Shown here piece by piece: positions 9,237 through 18,041 of a stretch of 64,000 bases of DNA. The notes beneath the pieces were generated by a model. The model saw only the letters and a list, made by a program, of their open reading frames with translations, did not search any database and was not told where the DNA came from. Both the position numbers and the translations under genes were made by a program. Numbering within the stretch: position 1 is the stretch's first letter; every line of letters begins with the position of its first letter. Location: positions 4,898,001 to 4,962,000 of the forward strand of contig NZ_CP017157.1 in assembly GCF_001729485.1 (NCBI RefSeq), written 5' to 3'. The stretch is from Streptomyces lydicus (GTDB lineage Bacteria > Actinomycetota > Actinomycetes > Streptomycetales > Streptomycetaceae).

Positions 9237-9815
9237 ATGACGATCGCACCGTCCGCCCGGTTGACGCCCGACGTCCTGATGCGTCTCCCGGTGCCGGCGG
9301 ACGCCGCGCCACTCGCCAGGGCCTACCAGCGCAGTCGTGACCATCTCCGCCCCTGGGAGCCGGACCGGAGCGAGTCCTTCTTCACGCCCGCCGGGCAGAC
9401 GGAGCGGCTGCAGGGACTGCTCGCGGAGTGGACCGCGGGCCGGGCCGTGCCGTGGGTACTGGTCCGCCCGTCCGAAGGGGACGCGGCGGAGTCCGACGTC
9501 GTCGGTGCGGTCACCCTCAGCGGCATCACCCGCGGACCGATGTGCAGTGCCTCTCTCGGCTATTGGATAGACGCCGGACAGGTGGGCCGCGGGCTGGCCT
9601 CCGCCGCGGTACGGGCGGTGTGCGCCCTCTCGGACACCGCGCTGGGCCTGCACCGACTGCAGGCCGGCACGCTGCTGGACAACGTCGCCTCGCAGCGGGT
9701 GCTGACCAAGTGCGGTTTCACCGCCTTCGGCACCGCCGAGCGCTACCTCCACATCAACGGCGCCTGGCGCGACCACCGTCTCTTCCAGAAGATCCTCAAC
9801 GACCGCCGGCCGTGA
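9237..9815 (+). CDS. GNAT N-acetyltransferase, RimJ/RimL type
   Basis: A 192-aa acetyl-CoA-dependent N-acetyltransferase. The N-terminus (TPDVLMRLPVPADAAPLARAY) and the C-terminal half (GYWIDAGQVGRGLASAAVRAVC, then LHRLQAGTLLDNVASQRVLTKCGF) give the full RimJ/RimL pattern. The acetyl-CoA loop Q-V-G-R-G-L-A is present, as is the closing E-R-Y-L-H-I-N-G-A-W-R-D-H. Targets may be ribosomal proteins or small molecules. It is followed by a strong hairpin shared with the convergent cold-shock gene. Confidence 0.9.
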   Translation: MTIAPSARLTPDVLMRLPVPADAAPLARAYQRSRDHLRPWEPDRSESFFTPAGQTERLQGLLAEWTAGRAVPWVLVRPSEGDAAESDVVGAVTLSGITRGPMCSASLGYWIDAGQVGRGLASAAVRAVCALSDTALGLHRLQAGTLLDNVASQRVLTKCGFTAFGTAERYLHINGAWRDHRLFQKILNDRRP

Positions 9816-9848
9816 CGGCCGGCCGGGTGGGCCGGTGCCGCGCCGCAT

Positions 9849-9890
9849 GCGTCGGCGCCCGCTCCCCCGGCAGGGAACGGGCGCCGACGC
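9849..9890. terminator. Bidirectional hairpin between acetyltransferase and cold-shock gene
   Basis: Perfect 13-bp arms (9849-9861 GCGTCGGCGCCCG and 9878-9890) are extended by four more pairs inside. It lies between two convergent stop codons. Confidence 0.85.
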
Positions 9891-9902
9891 GGGTGGGGCG
9901 GA

Positions 9903-10106
9903 CTAGGCCGGACGGATCTTCTCCGCCTGCGGGCCCTTGTGTCCCTGGGTGACCTCGAAGGTCACCTTCTGCCCCTCCTGGAGCTCGCGGAAGCCGGTCG
10001 CGTCGATGTTGGAGTAGTGCGCGAAGACATCGGCACCGCCGCCGTCCTGGGCGATGAAACCGAAGCCCTTTTCCGAGTTGAACCACTTCACCGTGCCGGA
10101 AGCCAT
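9903..10106 (-). CDS. Cold-shock protein, CspA family
   Basis: A 67-aa single cold-shock domain that binds single-stranded nucleic acid and acts as an RNA chaperone. RNP-1 (KGFGFI, residues 13-18) and RNP-2 (VFAH, 27-30) are intact, and the N-terminus [10 protein letters not shown] is standard. The start at 10106 follows a GGAG-like site (GGAGACGTAC on the minus strand). About 290 bp with no gene lie upstream, enough for the promoter and a long leader of the sort common in cold-shock genes. Confidence 0.95.
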   Translation of the reverse strand: MASGTVKWFNSEKGFGFIAQDGGGADVFAHYSNIDATGFRELQEGQKVTFEVTQGHKGPQAEKIRPA

Positions 10107-10399
10107 GTACGTCTCCTTCGTTCAATGGGCTCGAATCGGCTTCCGCACGCTGCGGAACCCGGAGGTGATCGCCTGGCCCGGACACGCACCGCACAGCAAG
10201 AACGCCCGTGAATGCGACACGGGCGCCCGGTACTTCGGAACCACGACAGCTGATCAGGACGCTACACCGCGGAACGCCCGGCGGGCCGCACAACCGTGGC
10301 TGACGCGTCGCCCTTCACCGGGCAAGGCCATCGGATGTCCTCCGTATCCCTGACCGATCGGACATCCGTACGACCACCGGTGGGTGCGGCCGGGTGAGT
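10107..10399 (-). promoter_or_regulatory. Upstream region of the cold-shock gene
   Basis: This 293-bp gap separates the cold-shock start from the end of the carboxypeptidase gene on the same strand. I see no credible ORF and no clear terminator hairpin. It probably carries the cold-shock promoter and 5' leader; no exact -35/-10 pair could be assigned. Confidence 0.4.
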
Positions 10400-11641
10400 T
10401 CAGTCGGACTCCTCGGCCGCTGCCCCGCGGGGCTTGCGCCGGCGCCGCCACAGGCCGGTGCCGAGCCCGGCGACCGCGATGACCCCGACGGCCGCGGCCG
10501 CGGAGAGCAGCCACCGCTGGCGCGTCCCGGCATCTGCCCGTGCCGCGACGGGGGCCTTGTGCAGCGCGGTCGGCGCGTCCGGCCGGTGGGCGACGCGCTG
10601 GAGGTCCGCCAGCCGGTCACCGGGCGCCAGGGTGGGGAGCATGCCGACGGCGGCAGCCCGGGGCGCCGCGGCGAACCCCCAGTCCAACAGGGCGCGGGTC
10701 TCCTCGTAGACGGCGTTCCGGCCGCCGGACTGCGGGTTCATGACGGTGACCAGCAGGGTGCGCCCGGCGCGCCGGGCCGCGGCGATGAGGGTGTTGCCGG
10801 CGTGCGTGGTGTAGCCGTTCTTCACCCCGATCAGGCCGTCGTACGGGCGGACGCCGTGCGAGCCGACCAGCAGCCGGTTGGTGTTCTGGATGCCGAACGC
10901 GTCCGGCCCGCCCTCCTGCGGCAGCTCCGCCCGCTTCGTCGAGGCGAACCGCGCGAAGTCCGGGTTGGTCAGACCGGCCTGGCCGAAGAGCGTCAGGTCG
11001 TAGGCGGAGGAGAACTGCCCCGGCGTGTCGAAGCCGTCCGCGGACGCGACCCTGGTGTCGCGGGCGCCGAGCCGCCGCGCGGTCTCCTGCATGTCGTCGA
11101 TGGTCTTGTTCCAGCCGCCGTTCATGCTGGCCAGGGTGTGCACGGCGTCGCTGCCCGAGCTGAGGAACACGCCGTGCCACAGGTCGGCGACGTGGTACGG
11201 CACCTCCTCCTTGAGCCCGGCCATCGAACTTCCCGACTCGATGCCGGCCAGGTCCTCCAGGGAGACGGTGTGCACCTGCCGCTGGGAGAACTTCGGCAGC
11301 ACGGTCACCGCGAAGAGGGTCTTGAGCGTGCTGGCGGGCGGCAGCGGCCGGTGGACGTCCTTGGCGGCCAGGACCTTGCCGCTTTGCATGTCCGTCACCA
11401 TCCACGACAGCGCGGAGACGTCCGGCGGCTCGGGCACGCCGTCCCGGGGCTGGAACTGCACACCGTGCCGGTCCAGCCGGTTCCCGGCGTCGCCCGGCTC
11501 GGCCAGGTGCGTACCGGGCCGCAGATCGTCGACGCCGTGCGGGCCGTCGGCGAGCGCCGGTCCGGCAGCGGCCAGCAGGCTCGCGGCACAAACGGTGGCC
11601 GCGGTAACGGCCCTGACGGGGACCCAACTCACGCTCGACAT
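10400..11641 (-). CDS. D-alanyl-D-alanine carboxypeptidase, peptidase S11
   Basis: A penicillin-binding enzyme that trims the terminal D-Ala of peptidoglycan pentapeptides. With the start at 11641 it has 413 aa and a standard signal peptide ending in AAAGPALA; an upstream start at 11692 would add 17 residues. Catalytic motifs are STLK (Ser104, Lys107), SGS (about 162-164, in place of the commoner SxN) and KNG (274-276, in place of KTG). A C-terminal transmembrane helix and a RRRRK stop-transfer anchor it to the membrane, with the catalytic domain outside. A second S11 enzyme lies at 48.3-49.3 kb. Confidence 0.9.
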   Translation of the reverse strand: MSSVSWVPVRAVTAATVCAASLLAAAGPALADGPHGVDDLRPGTHLAEPGDAGNRLDRHGVQFQPRDGVPEPPDVSALSWMVTDMQSGKVLAAKDVHRPLPPASTLKTLFAVTVLPKFSQRQVHTVSLEDLAGIESGSSMAGLKEEVPYHVADLWHGVFLSSGSDAVHTLASMNGGWNKTIDDMQETARRLGARDTRVASADGFDTPGQFSSAYDLTLFGQAGLTNPDFARFASTKRAELPQEGGPDAFGIQNTNRLLVGSHGVRPYDGLIGVKNGYTTHAGNTLIAAARRAGRTLLVTVMNPQSGGRNAVYEETRALLDWGFAAAPRAAAVGMLPTLAPGDRLADLQRVAHRPDAPTALHKAPVAARADAGTRQRWLLSAAAAVGVIAVAGLGTGLWRRRRKPRGAAAEESD

Positions 11642-11743
11642 GAGCCCCACGCTAAGAACGACCGCGGCCGCCCGCCGGTTGACGTACTCCATCCGATGTC
11701 CGGCCGCCGCGGCGGTGCGCCCGCCGGGGCGGCCGGCCGTCCG

Positions 11744-12613
11744 CTACCAGATCTCGTTGACCCACTCGGGGTGGTCGACGAACGGGTTCCGGTTGTGCTG
11801 GTACTTGTCGAAGATCACCTGGTTGCGCCGCTTCTCGAAGGCCGAGGGCGGGTCCTGCCGGCTCCACTCCTTCAGGACGGAGATCCGGCCGATGTTCGGT
11901 TTGCTGCCGTTGCCGACCGTGTCGTTGGGCTCCAGGTCGGGGAAGCCGTCGCCGCCGTCGTAGCGGACCGCCATGTAGAGGATCATGCGGGCCACGTCGC
12001 CCTTGTCCGCGTCGCGGGGCTCGAAGGAGTCGCCGTCGGTGTAGTTGCCCGGCGCCTCGCCGACCTCCGTGCCGCCGTTGTCGAAGTCCTTGTTGCCGCG
12101 GGTGCTGTTGACGGAGACGTCCGCCGGACGCAGGTGGTGCAGATCGGTCCCGGGGCCGGTGGCGGTACCGAAGTCGCCGTGCGACTTCGCCCAGACGTGC
12201 TCGCGGTTCCAGTCGTCCGGATCCCCGCCGTTGGAGTTCTTGCTCTGGGACTTCCCGGAATACAGCAGAATCACGTTCGCGCTGTTCGCCGGGTCCTGGT
12301 CGGTGTTCTTGAGGGCGTCCCAGACCTGGGAATAGGTCAGTTTCCCGGTCTGGGTGCTGCTGATGATCCGGTGCAGCGCGTCCTTGAGCGTCTTTCCGGT
12401 CTTTCCGACGGCGTCCTTGTAGTAGGTGTCGTCATACGCGCCGACGGATATGGACGATATGGACGCGCGGTGCGCGGCCGTCGCGCTGCCGGATGTCCGG
12501 TGTGCCGGTCCGGCGGTCGCACTCGCCGGGATCTGCGCGGCCATCGCCACCACGACGGTGACGGTGGCGAGGGCCAGCGCGCGGCCGCGGTGGGTTCTGT
12601 GGGTCTTGTCCAC
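11744..12613 (-). CDS. Secreted endonuclease I (EndA/NucM type)
   Basis: A 289-aa extracellular nuclease. A Sec-type signal peptide covers about the first 33 residues (ALALATVTVVVAMAAQIPASA). The endonuclease I beta-beta-alpha-metal core is seen as NREHVWAKSHG, then DLHHLRPAD, then VNSTRGNKDFD, with the expected His and Asn metal-site residues. The C-terminal half is complete (WSRQDPPSAFEKRRNQVIFDKYQHNRNPFVDHPEWV). A role in DNA scavenging or self-DNA turnover is inferred from the family. Confidence 0.92.
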   Translation of the reverse strand: MDKTHRTHRGRALALATVTVVVAMAAQIPASATAGPAHRTSGSATAAHRASISSISVGAYDDTYYKDAVGKTGKTLKDALHRIISSTQTGKLTYSQVWDALKNTDQDPANSANVILLYSGKSQSKNSNGGDPDDWNREHVWAKSHGDFGTATGPGTDLHHLRPADVSVNSTRGNKDFDNGGTEVGEAPGNYTDGDSFEPRDADKGDVARMILYMAVRYDGGDGFPDLEPNDTVGNGSKPNIGRISVLKEWSRQDPPSAFEKRRNQVIFDKYQHNRNPFVDHPEWVNEIW

Positions 12614-12835
12614 GAAGGGTGTCCTCTCCCCGAATTGTGGTACCGGGCGTGAAAGCTGTGGGGCACGTCCGGCACCGGCCGTCGGTTATACGGCCGCAGG
12701 CAGCTTTCCACCGCGGTAATCACCACGGTGTGAACACCAGGGGAGAGTTGTGTGTCCGCTCCGTGGCAACCACCGCATTCCCCCCACACGCACGACACAC
12801 CGATGAACGGACCGTCAGGTCATGTCGACGCACTG

Positions 12836-14110
12836 TCATGACCGCGCCAGGCAGGCCCCCTCCGGCCCCTCCACCACCTCCGCACGGAGGGCGTTCGGCT
12901 CCGGGCCGAGCCGCCCGGGGGCGGCCGCCGAAACCGGGCCGGAGCGCCGCCGCAGGTCGGGCAGCAGGGTCAGCAGGCCGAGGGCGGCCAGCCCGGCGCC
13001 CAGCCACAACGGCGCCCGCAGACCGTAGGAGTTGATCGCCAGACCGCCGGCCGAGGACCCCACGATGACCCCGAGGGTGATGAAGGACGAATGCACGGTA
13101 TTCACCAACGGCCCGGCACCGGACGCGCGTTGGACGCGGGTGACCATGGCCGGGTTCATGGTCACTCCGACCAGCCCGATTCCCGTCATGAGCAATACCG
13201 CGGGAACGGCGAGCTGAGCGAGGACGGCGAATCCGGCGAGGAAGAGGAAATTCAGTGCCAGTCCGACGAGTTGAACCACCAGCGTGTGCCGGTCCGCGAG
13301 CCGTCCGACGACGGCATTGCCGATGACCGTGGCGGCGCCGTATCCGATGAGAAGCAGCGGCACGGTTCCGGAATCGAATCCGGTGACCTCGGTCAGAATG
13401 GGGTGGAAATAGCTGAAGGCGGAGAAGGTCGCGCCAATGATCAGGGTGCTGGTCGAGAGCACCAGCCACAGCCGGGGATTCCTGAACCCGGCCAGTTCCG
13501 CACGGACGCCGCCGCCTTCCGCGCGCACCTCCCGCGGAACCCCCACGAGCGTGGCGAGCGCGGCGAGTACCGCGAGCCCCGAAATGACCCAGAACGCCGC
13601 CCGCCAGCCCAGATGTTCACCGACCACCGTCGAGAGCGGCAGCCCGAGCAGCGTGCCGAGCATCAGCCCGTTCATCGCCAGCGCGATGGCCCGGCCGCGG
13701 ACCTCCGGCCGGGCCAGCCGGACGCAGAGCGAAACCGCCACGCCGAAGAACGCCTGCGAGGCCACACCGGTGACGATCCGCGCCGCCAGCATCACCCCGT
13801 AGTCCGGCGCGAGGGCGGCCAGTACGTTGCCCGCCAGGAATATCCCGAACAACAGCATCAGCGCGTGCTTCTGACGCAGCCGCAGCACGGCGAAGGCGAG
13901 GAACGGCCCGCCGGCCGACATGGCCACCGCGAAGGCGGTGATGAGATAGCCGATCTGCGGGATGCCCACCCCCAGCCCGTCCGCCATCTGCGGCATCAGC
14001 CCGGCCACCGCGAACTCGCTGGTCACCATGGCGAAGATGCCCACGGCCAGGACGTGTACGGCCCGCGGCACGCCCGGAGCCCCTTTTTTGAACCGATCGT
14101 TCCAATACAT
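12836..14110 (-). CDS. MFS drug/sugar efflux transporter (AraJ/Cmx type)
   Basis: A 424-aa, 12-helix major facilitator exporter. ATG 14110 is chosen because the family N-terminus starts there (VHVLAVGIFAMVTSEFAVAGLMPQMA). The loop motif after helix 2 is present in a relaxed form (RLRQKHALMLL), and the antiporter region follows (RIVTGVASQAFFGVAVSLCVRL). It belongs to the DHA1 group that includes chloramphenicol and arabinose exporters; the substrate is unknown. An inverted repeat at 14130-14151, just upstream, may be an operator. Confidence 0.9.
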   Translation of the reverse strand: MYWNDRFKKGAPGVPRAVHVLAVGIFAMVTSEFAVAGLMPQMADGLGVGIPQIGYLITAFAVAMSAGGPFLAFAVLRLRQKHALMLLFGIFLAGNVLAALAPDYGVMLAARIVTGVASQAFFGVAVSLCVRLARPEVRGRAIALAMNGLMLGTLLGLPLSTVVGEHLGWRAAFWVISGLAVLAALATLVGVPREVRAEGGGVRAELAGFRNPRLWLVLSTSTLIIGATFSAFSYFHPILTEVTGFDSGTVPLLLIGYGAATVIGNAVVGRLADRHTLVVQLVGLALNFLFLAGFAVLAQLAVPAVLLMTGIGLVGVTMNPAMVTRVQRASGAGPLVNTVHSSFITLGVIVGSSAGGLAINSYGLRAPLWLGAGLAALGLLTLLPDLRRRSGPVSAAAPGRLGPEPNALRAEVVEGPEGACLARS

Positions 14111-14129
14111 GCCCGGGACTCTAACATCG

Positions 14130-14151
14130 TTTTGGATCGCTGATTCCAAAA
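14130..14151. promoter_or_regulatory. Inverted repeat upstream of the MFS exporter, candidate operator
   Basis: TTTTGGA (14130-14136), an 8-nt spacer and TCCAAAA (14145-14151) form a symmetric site 20 bp before the exporter start. The AT-rich arms stand out from the GC-rich surroundings. No regulator gene lies beside it, so the binding protein is unknown. Confidence 0.5.
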
Positions 14152-14208
14152 TGGCGACGCGCCGAGGCCCGTCCCGGCCCGACCGGGGGTTGGCGACGAA
14201 CTCCGGGT

Positions 14209-14841
14209 TCAGATCAGGGGTTTGTCCCACACCACCGAATAGCGCCACAGCAGATGGCGGCGGAAACGGCTGCCCGGCAGGCAGTCCCGGGCCGCCCGCC
14301 GGACCTCGCCCCAGGTCATGTCCGAGTCCTCGACCGGCATCCCCTGCGGCCCGCTCTTGCCCCCGCGGCGCCGGGCGAGGAGTCGGGCGGCGGGCACCCC
14401 CGCGCCGCTGATGCACCAGTCCAGCGGCGTCCGGTTCCTCGCCAGGCCGATGATGACGAGACGTCCGCCGGGCGCCAGCAGACCGGCCATCCGCCGGGCC
14501 GCGGCCGCGAAACCGATGTGGTGGACGACCGCCACGGCGGTGACGAAGTCGTACGCGCCCGGCCGGATTCCCTCCGCGGCCATGACGTCGGCCTCGACGA
14601 ACGCGGCGTTGCGGAGCCCGGCGCCACGTGCCCGGGCCAGCCGCATCATCGCGGCGGAGCGGTCCACTCCGGTCACCTCATCGACCCGCCCGGCCAGTTC
14701 GGCGACCAGCAGGCCGTCGCCGCAGCCGATGTCCAGGGCCCGCGCACAGCCGTCCGGGACCGCGTCCAGTACGAGCCGGTGGTAGTGCACGTTGTGGTTC
14801 CAGTACGGCCGCGGCGACATCGGTCCGTCGGTGCGCGTCAT
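14209..14841 (-). CDS. SAM-dependent methyltransferase, class I
   Basis: A 210-aa methyltransferase with the Rossmann glycine motif ALDIGCGDGLL, an acidic strand-2 end (VTGVDRS) and motif III/IV segments (FVTAVAVVHHI, then LLAPGGRLVIIGLAR). The N-terminus RPYWNHNVHYH is typical of the type-11 methyltransferases common in Streptomyces. The start at 14841 is a best guess: no strong ribosome binding site separates it from an ATG seven codons downstream (14820). The acceptor is unknown. Confidence 0.85.
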   Translation of the reverse strand: MTRTDGPMSPRPYWNHNVHYHRLVLDAVPDGCARALDIGCGDGLLVAELAGRVDEVTGVDRSAAMMRLARARGAGLRNAAFVEADVMAAEGIRPGAYDFVTAVAVVHHIGFAAAARRMAGLLAPGGRLVIIGLARNRTPLDWCISGAGVPAARLLARRRGGKSGPQGMPVEDSDMTWGEVRRAARDCLPGSRFRRHLLWRYSVVWDKPLI

Positions 14842-14994
14842 CCGGTCACGGTAGCGGGGCGCCCGGCACGACCTGGCCCGATCGGGTGAAACGGTGCCCG
14901 CTCCGGAACCACCGGGGCGCACCATGGTCTCCGAAGAGCTGACGACTGCTTCGTCGAACCCCTCCGTCCCTCGGACCGCGATCTGGAGGCCCCG

Positions 14995-15396
14995 ATGTCG
15001 CCGCACTGCCCGACTCCCCCGCCCTACGGCGCGACACCGATCCCGGTGCTCGCTCCCCCGCGCGCCGAGGACCGGCTCAGCACCCTGGCCTTCCCGGTGG
15101 ACTCCCTGCTCCCGCCGCCCCGCCCCGAGGACCGGCTGCCGCTGGAGGCGCGCACCGAGGACCGGCCGCTGCTGCCCCCGGGCCCCGAGGAGCGGCTGCA
15201 GGGTCCGGTGGCGCTGCCCGGCCGGGGGCGGCCGGACCTGCCGGCCGCCCTCGCCGCGGCCGGTGTGGCGCCGTCCGCGGGTGATCAGGCCGCCCTCGCG
15301 GAGCTGGCCGGTCTCGGCGACACCACGGTCCGGGCCGTCATCGGCTGGATCGAGGCCGCCGCGCGGGCGTCCTGGTCACGGCCGCGGGCGGTGTGA
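14995..15396 (+). CDS. Proline-rich hypothetical protein with repeated E-D-R motifs
   Basis: A 133-aa protein I cannot assign. Residues 20-70 hold four imperfect repeats of the form P-R-x-E-D-R-L/P (RAEDRLS, RPEDRLP, RTEDRPL, GPEERLQ), all rich in Pro. The C-terminal 50 residues form an Ala-rich helical segment (AALAELAGLGDTTVRAVIGWIEAAAR). A good ribosome binding site (GGAGG) precedes ATG 14995, which supports a real gene. It is divergent from the methyltransferase and convergent with the MurJ gene, 18 bp away. Confidence 0.55.
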   Translation: MSPHCPTPPPYGATPIPVLAPPRAEDRLSTLAFPVDSLLPPPRPEDRLPLEARTEDRPLLPPGPEERLQGPVALPGRGRPDLPAALAAAGVAPSAGDQAALAELAGLGDTTVRAVIGWIEAAARASWSRPRAV

Positions 15397-15414
15397 GCGG
15401 GGCCGCCGGACCGC

Positions 15415-17109
15415 TCAGCGCAGCCCCGGCAGCCGGCGCAGCTCGTCGATCCGCAGGACGCGGGCCAGCACCAGGAAGAGCAGCGCCATGGTGAGTCCGC
15501 CGGCGGTCAGCGCCAGGGCGGGGGCCCAGCCGGTCGGCACGGACGCCCCGGAGCAGGCCCACGCCGCGAGCCGGCCGGCCGCACCGGCCAGGGCGGCGGC
15601 CACGGCCAGCCTGCCGTACGTACGGCACAGCCGCCGGCCGTCGAGGCGTCCGGCGATCCGCCGGCGCAGCAGCAGCGCGGTGACCAGCAGACCGATGCCG
15701 TAGGCGACGGCACAGGCGGCGGCCATGCCGGTGACCGACCAGCGCGCGGGCAGCAGCAGATGGCAGGCGGTGGCCAGGGCGACGTTGACGGCGCTGATCC
15801 AGAGGGCCGTCCAGAACGGCGTACGGGTGTCCTCGAAGGCGTAGAAGCCGCGCAGCAGCAGGTACTGCGCGGAGAACGGGATCAGGCCGAGGCCGAACGC
15901 CTGCAGCATGTGCCCGGCGGGCGCGGCCGCGGCGGCGTCCACCGAGCCGTGCGCGAAGAGCAGTTGGGCGGTCTGCGGGCCGAGGGCGAGGAAGAAGAAG
16001 GCGGCCGGCACGATGAGGACGCCACTGGCGCGCAGGGCGCGGGAGAGGTCGCCGCGCAGGTCGTCCAGGCGGTCCTCGGCGACCGCGCGGCTCATCCGGG
16101 GCAACAGCGCCGTCACGAGCGAGACGGTGACGATCGACTGCGGCAGCATCCAGACGGTCTGGGCGTAGCTGTAGGCGGTGTACCCCACGCCGGCGGTGGG
16201 GAGCTGCTGGTCGGCGGCGTTGGCGTAGTGCGTGACGACGGTCATCGCGGCCAGGTTGGCGAGGACGAACAGCAGCGTCCAGCGGGCCGCCGCGATGCTC
16301 CTGCCCAGGCCGCTGCCGCGCCAGTCGAAGCGCGGCCGGAAGCGGAAGCCGGCGGCGCGCACGAACGGGATCAGCGCCAGGCCCTGGAGGGCGATGCCGC
16401 CGGTGGTGGCGAGGCCCAGCAGGTCGATCTGGCCCTGGGTGACGTCCTCGATGCGGTCGGGCCCGGCCAGCAGGCCGAGGTAGACGCCGAACATCGCGAT
16501 CAGGACGAGGTTGTTGAGGACCGGGGTCCACATCATCGCGCCGAACTTGCTCCGGGCGTTGAGGACTTGTCCGAGGATGAAGAAGAGACCGTAGAAGAAG
16601 ATCTGCGGGAGCAGGAAGCGCGCGAAGACGACGGTGAGTTCGAAGGCGGCGTGGGTGGCCGGGGTGTCGGGGGTGTAGACGGCGACGAGCTGCGGCGCGG
16701 CCCACACCGAGAGCAGTGTGCCGACCGCCAGCACGCTCAGGACGAGGGTGACCAGCCGCTGTTCGAAGGCGCGGCCGCCGTCCGTGTGCTCGGCTCGGGC
16801 GCGCACCAGCTGGGGCACCAGCACCGAGTTCAACGCCCCGCCGATCAGCAGGGTGTAGAGGCTCATCGGGACGACGTTGGCGGTGTTGTACGTGGAGGCG
16901 AGCAGGCCGGTGCCGAGGGCGGCGGCCTGCAGCACGTTGCGGAACAGCCCGGTGGCGCGGGACACCACGGTCCCCACGGCCATCAGGAGCGAGGAGCGCG
17001 CCACCCCGCCCTCGGTGGCGGTCGCCTCCCCCGTGGCGCCGCCCCCGCCGGTGGTCTGCGGGCCCGGGGCGCGCGGTGTCGACGTGTCATCCGTTGTTCC
17101 GTCGGTCAT
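15415..17109 (-). CDS. murJ: MurJ/MviN-family lipid II flippase
   Basis: A 564-aa polytopic membrane protein of the MOP superfamily, expected to flip lipid-linked peptidoglycan precursor. The start at 17109 gives a short acidic, Thr/Gly-rich cytoplasmic tail, then the conserved segment SLLMAVGTVVSRATGLFRN and 13-14 helices. Family landmarks include NTANVVPMSLYTLLIGGALN, FFYGLFFILGQVLNAR and LPRMSRAVAED. Streptomyces usually also have a mviN homologue near the replication origin, so this may be a paralogue; I did not find evidence here for a special role. Confidence 0.9.
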   Translation of the reverse strand: MTDGTTDDTSTPRAPGPQTTGGGGATGEATATEGGVARSSLLMAVGTVVSRATGLFRNVLQAAALGTGLLASTYNTANVVPMSLYTLLIGGALNSVLVPQLVRARAEHTDGGRAFEQRLVTLVLSVLAVGTLLSVWAAPQLVAVYTPDTPATHAAFELTVVFARFLLPQIFFYGLFFILGQVLNARSKFGAMMWTPVLNNLVLIAMFGVYLGLLAGPDRIEDVTQGQIDLLGLATTGGIALQGLALIPFVRAAGFRFRPRFDWRGSGLGRSIAAARWTLLFVLANLAAMTVVTHYANAADQQLPTAGVGYTAYSYAQTVWMLPQSIVTVSLVTALLPRMSRAVAEDRLDDLRGDLSRALRASGVLIVPAAFFFLALGPQTAQLLFAHGSVDAAAAAPAGHMLQAFGLGLIPFSAQYLLLRGFYAFEDTRTPFWTALWISAVNVALATACHLLLPARWSVTGMAAACAVAYGIGLLVTALLLRRRIAGRLDGRRLCRTYGRLAVAAALAGAAGRLAAWACSGASVPTGWAPALALTAGGLTMALLFLVLARVLRIDELRRLPGLR

Positions 17110-17126
17110 GGGGGCAACTATGCCGC

Positions 17127-18011
17127 TCAGGGCAGCGGTCGGGCCCGGTCCGGGTCGAGGAGCGGTGCGTGCAGATCGCCGTAGCGCTCGATGCGGGGAC
17201 CGATCTCGCCGAAGAGGAAGCTGAGTTGCTCCGGGTCGTCGCAGTCGGCGATCTCGTCCCAGGTGACCGGGGCGGAGACGGTGGGGGTGGCGCGGGCCCG
17301 CAGGGTGTAGGCGACGGCGGTGGTCTTGGCGGCCGCGTTCTGGGAGAAGTCGATGAAGACCTTGCCGGGCCGCAGTGCCTTGGCCATCTTGTGCACGACG
17401 AGGTCCGGCAGGGCCCTGGCCGCCTCGACGGCGAGGGTCCTGGCGTAGGCGGTGGTCCGCTCCGACGGGGTCGGCTCGATCGGCACGACCAGATGCAGCC
17501 CCTTGGAGCCGCTGGTCTTGGCGAAGACCTCCAGGCCGTCGGCGGCCAGCCGCTCGTGCAGCCACTGCGCCGCGACGCAGCACTCGACGACGGTGGCGGG
17601 GTCGCCGGGGTCCAGATCGAGGACGAGGCGGTCGGCGGTGCCCGGCGTGCGGCAGGTCCACTGCGGGGTGTGCAGTTCGACGACGAGGTTCGCGGCCCAG
17701 ACGAGTGACGGCAGGTCCTGGAGCAGGGCCTGCCGGGTGGGCCCGGACGTCGAATGGGGGACCTCGCAGGTCTTCACCCAGGAGGGCGTGCCGGGCGGCA
17801 CGTTCTTGGTGAAGAAGCGCTGGCCGTCGGGCCCGTCGGGGTAGCGCAGGAAGGACAGCGGCCGGTCGTGGAGGTGCGCGAGCAGCGGCTCCGCGGTGGT
17901 GGTGCAGTAGTGGACCACCTCACCCTTGGTGGTGCCGGTCTCGGGATAAAGGACCTTGTCGAGGTTGGTCAGCGGAAGGCGCCGCCCCTCCACGACGGTG
18001 ATCGGCGACAT
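17127..18011 (-). CDS. LigD-type NHEJ polymerase domain protein (stand-alone)
   Basis: A 294-aa archaeo-eukaryotic primase-like polymerase, the separate version of the LigD polymerase domain used in non-homologous end joining. The core motifs are present: LVLDLDPGD (metal-binding Asp pair), SGSKGLHLVVPI and RPGKVFIDFSQN. The ATG at 18011 gives MSPITVVEGRRLPLTNLDKVLYPE, a standard N-terminus. No ligase or phosphoesterase domain is attached. It is divergent from ku with 30 bp between the two starts, so the promoters must overlap. Confidence 0.92.
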   Translation of the reverse strand: MSPITVVEGRRLPLTNLDKVLYPETGTTKGEVVHYCTTTAEPLLAHLHDRPLSFLRYPDGPDGQRFFTKNVPPGTPSWVKTCEVPHSTSGPTRQALLQDLPSLVWAANLVVELHTPQWTCRTPGTADRLVLDLDPGDPATVVECCVAAQWLHERLAADGLEVFAKTSGSKGLHLVVPIEPTPSERTTAYARTLAVEAARALPDLVVHKMAKALRPGKVFIDFSQNAAAKTTAVAYTLRARATPTVSAPVTWDEIADCDDPEQLSFLFGEIGPRIERYGDLHAPLLDPDRARPLP

Positions 18012-18041
18012 ACGATGAGAATCCCACACAAGGGATGAAAT

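Noticed and set aside
10394..12652. Plus-strand open frame of 752 codons
   Set aside because: It runs opposite the carboxypeptidase and endonuclease genes, both of which have full catalytic motifs.
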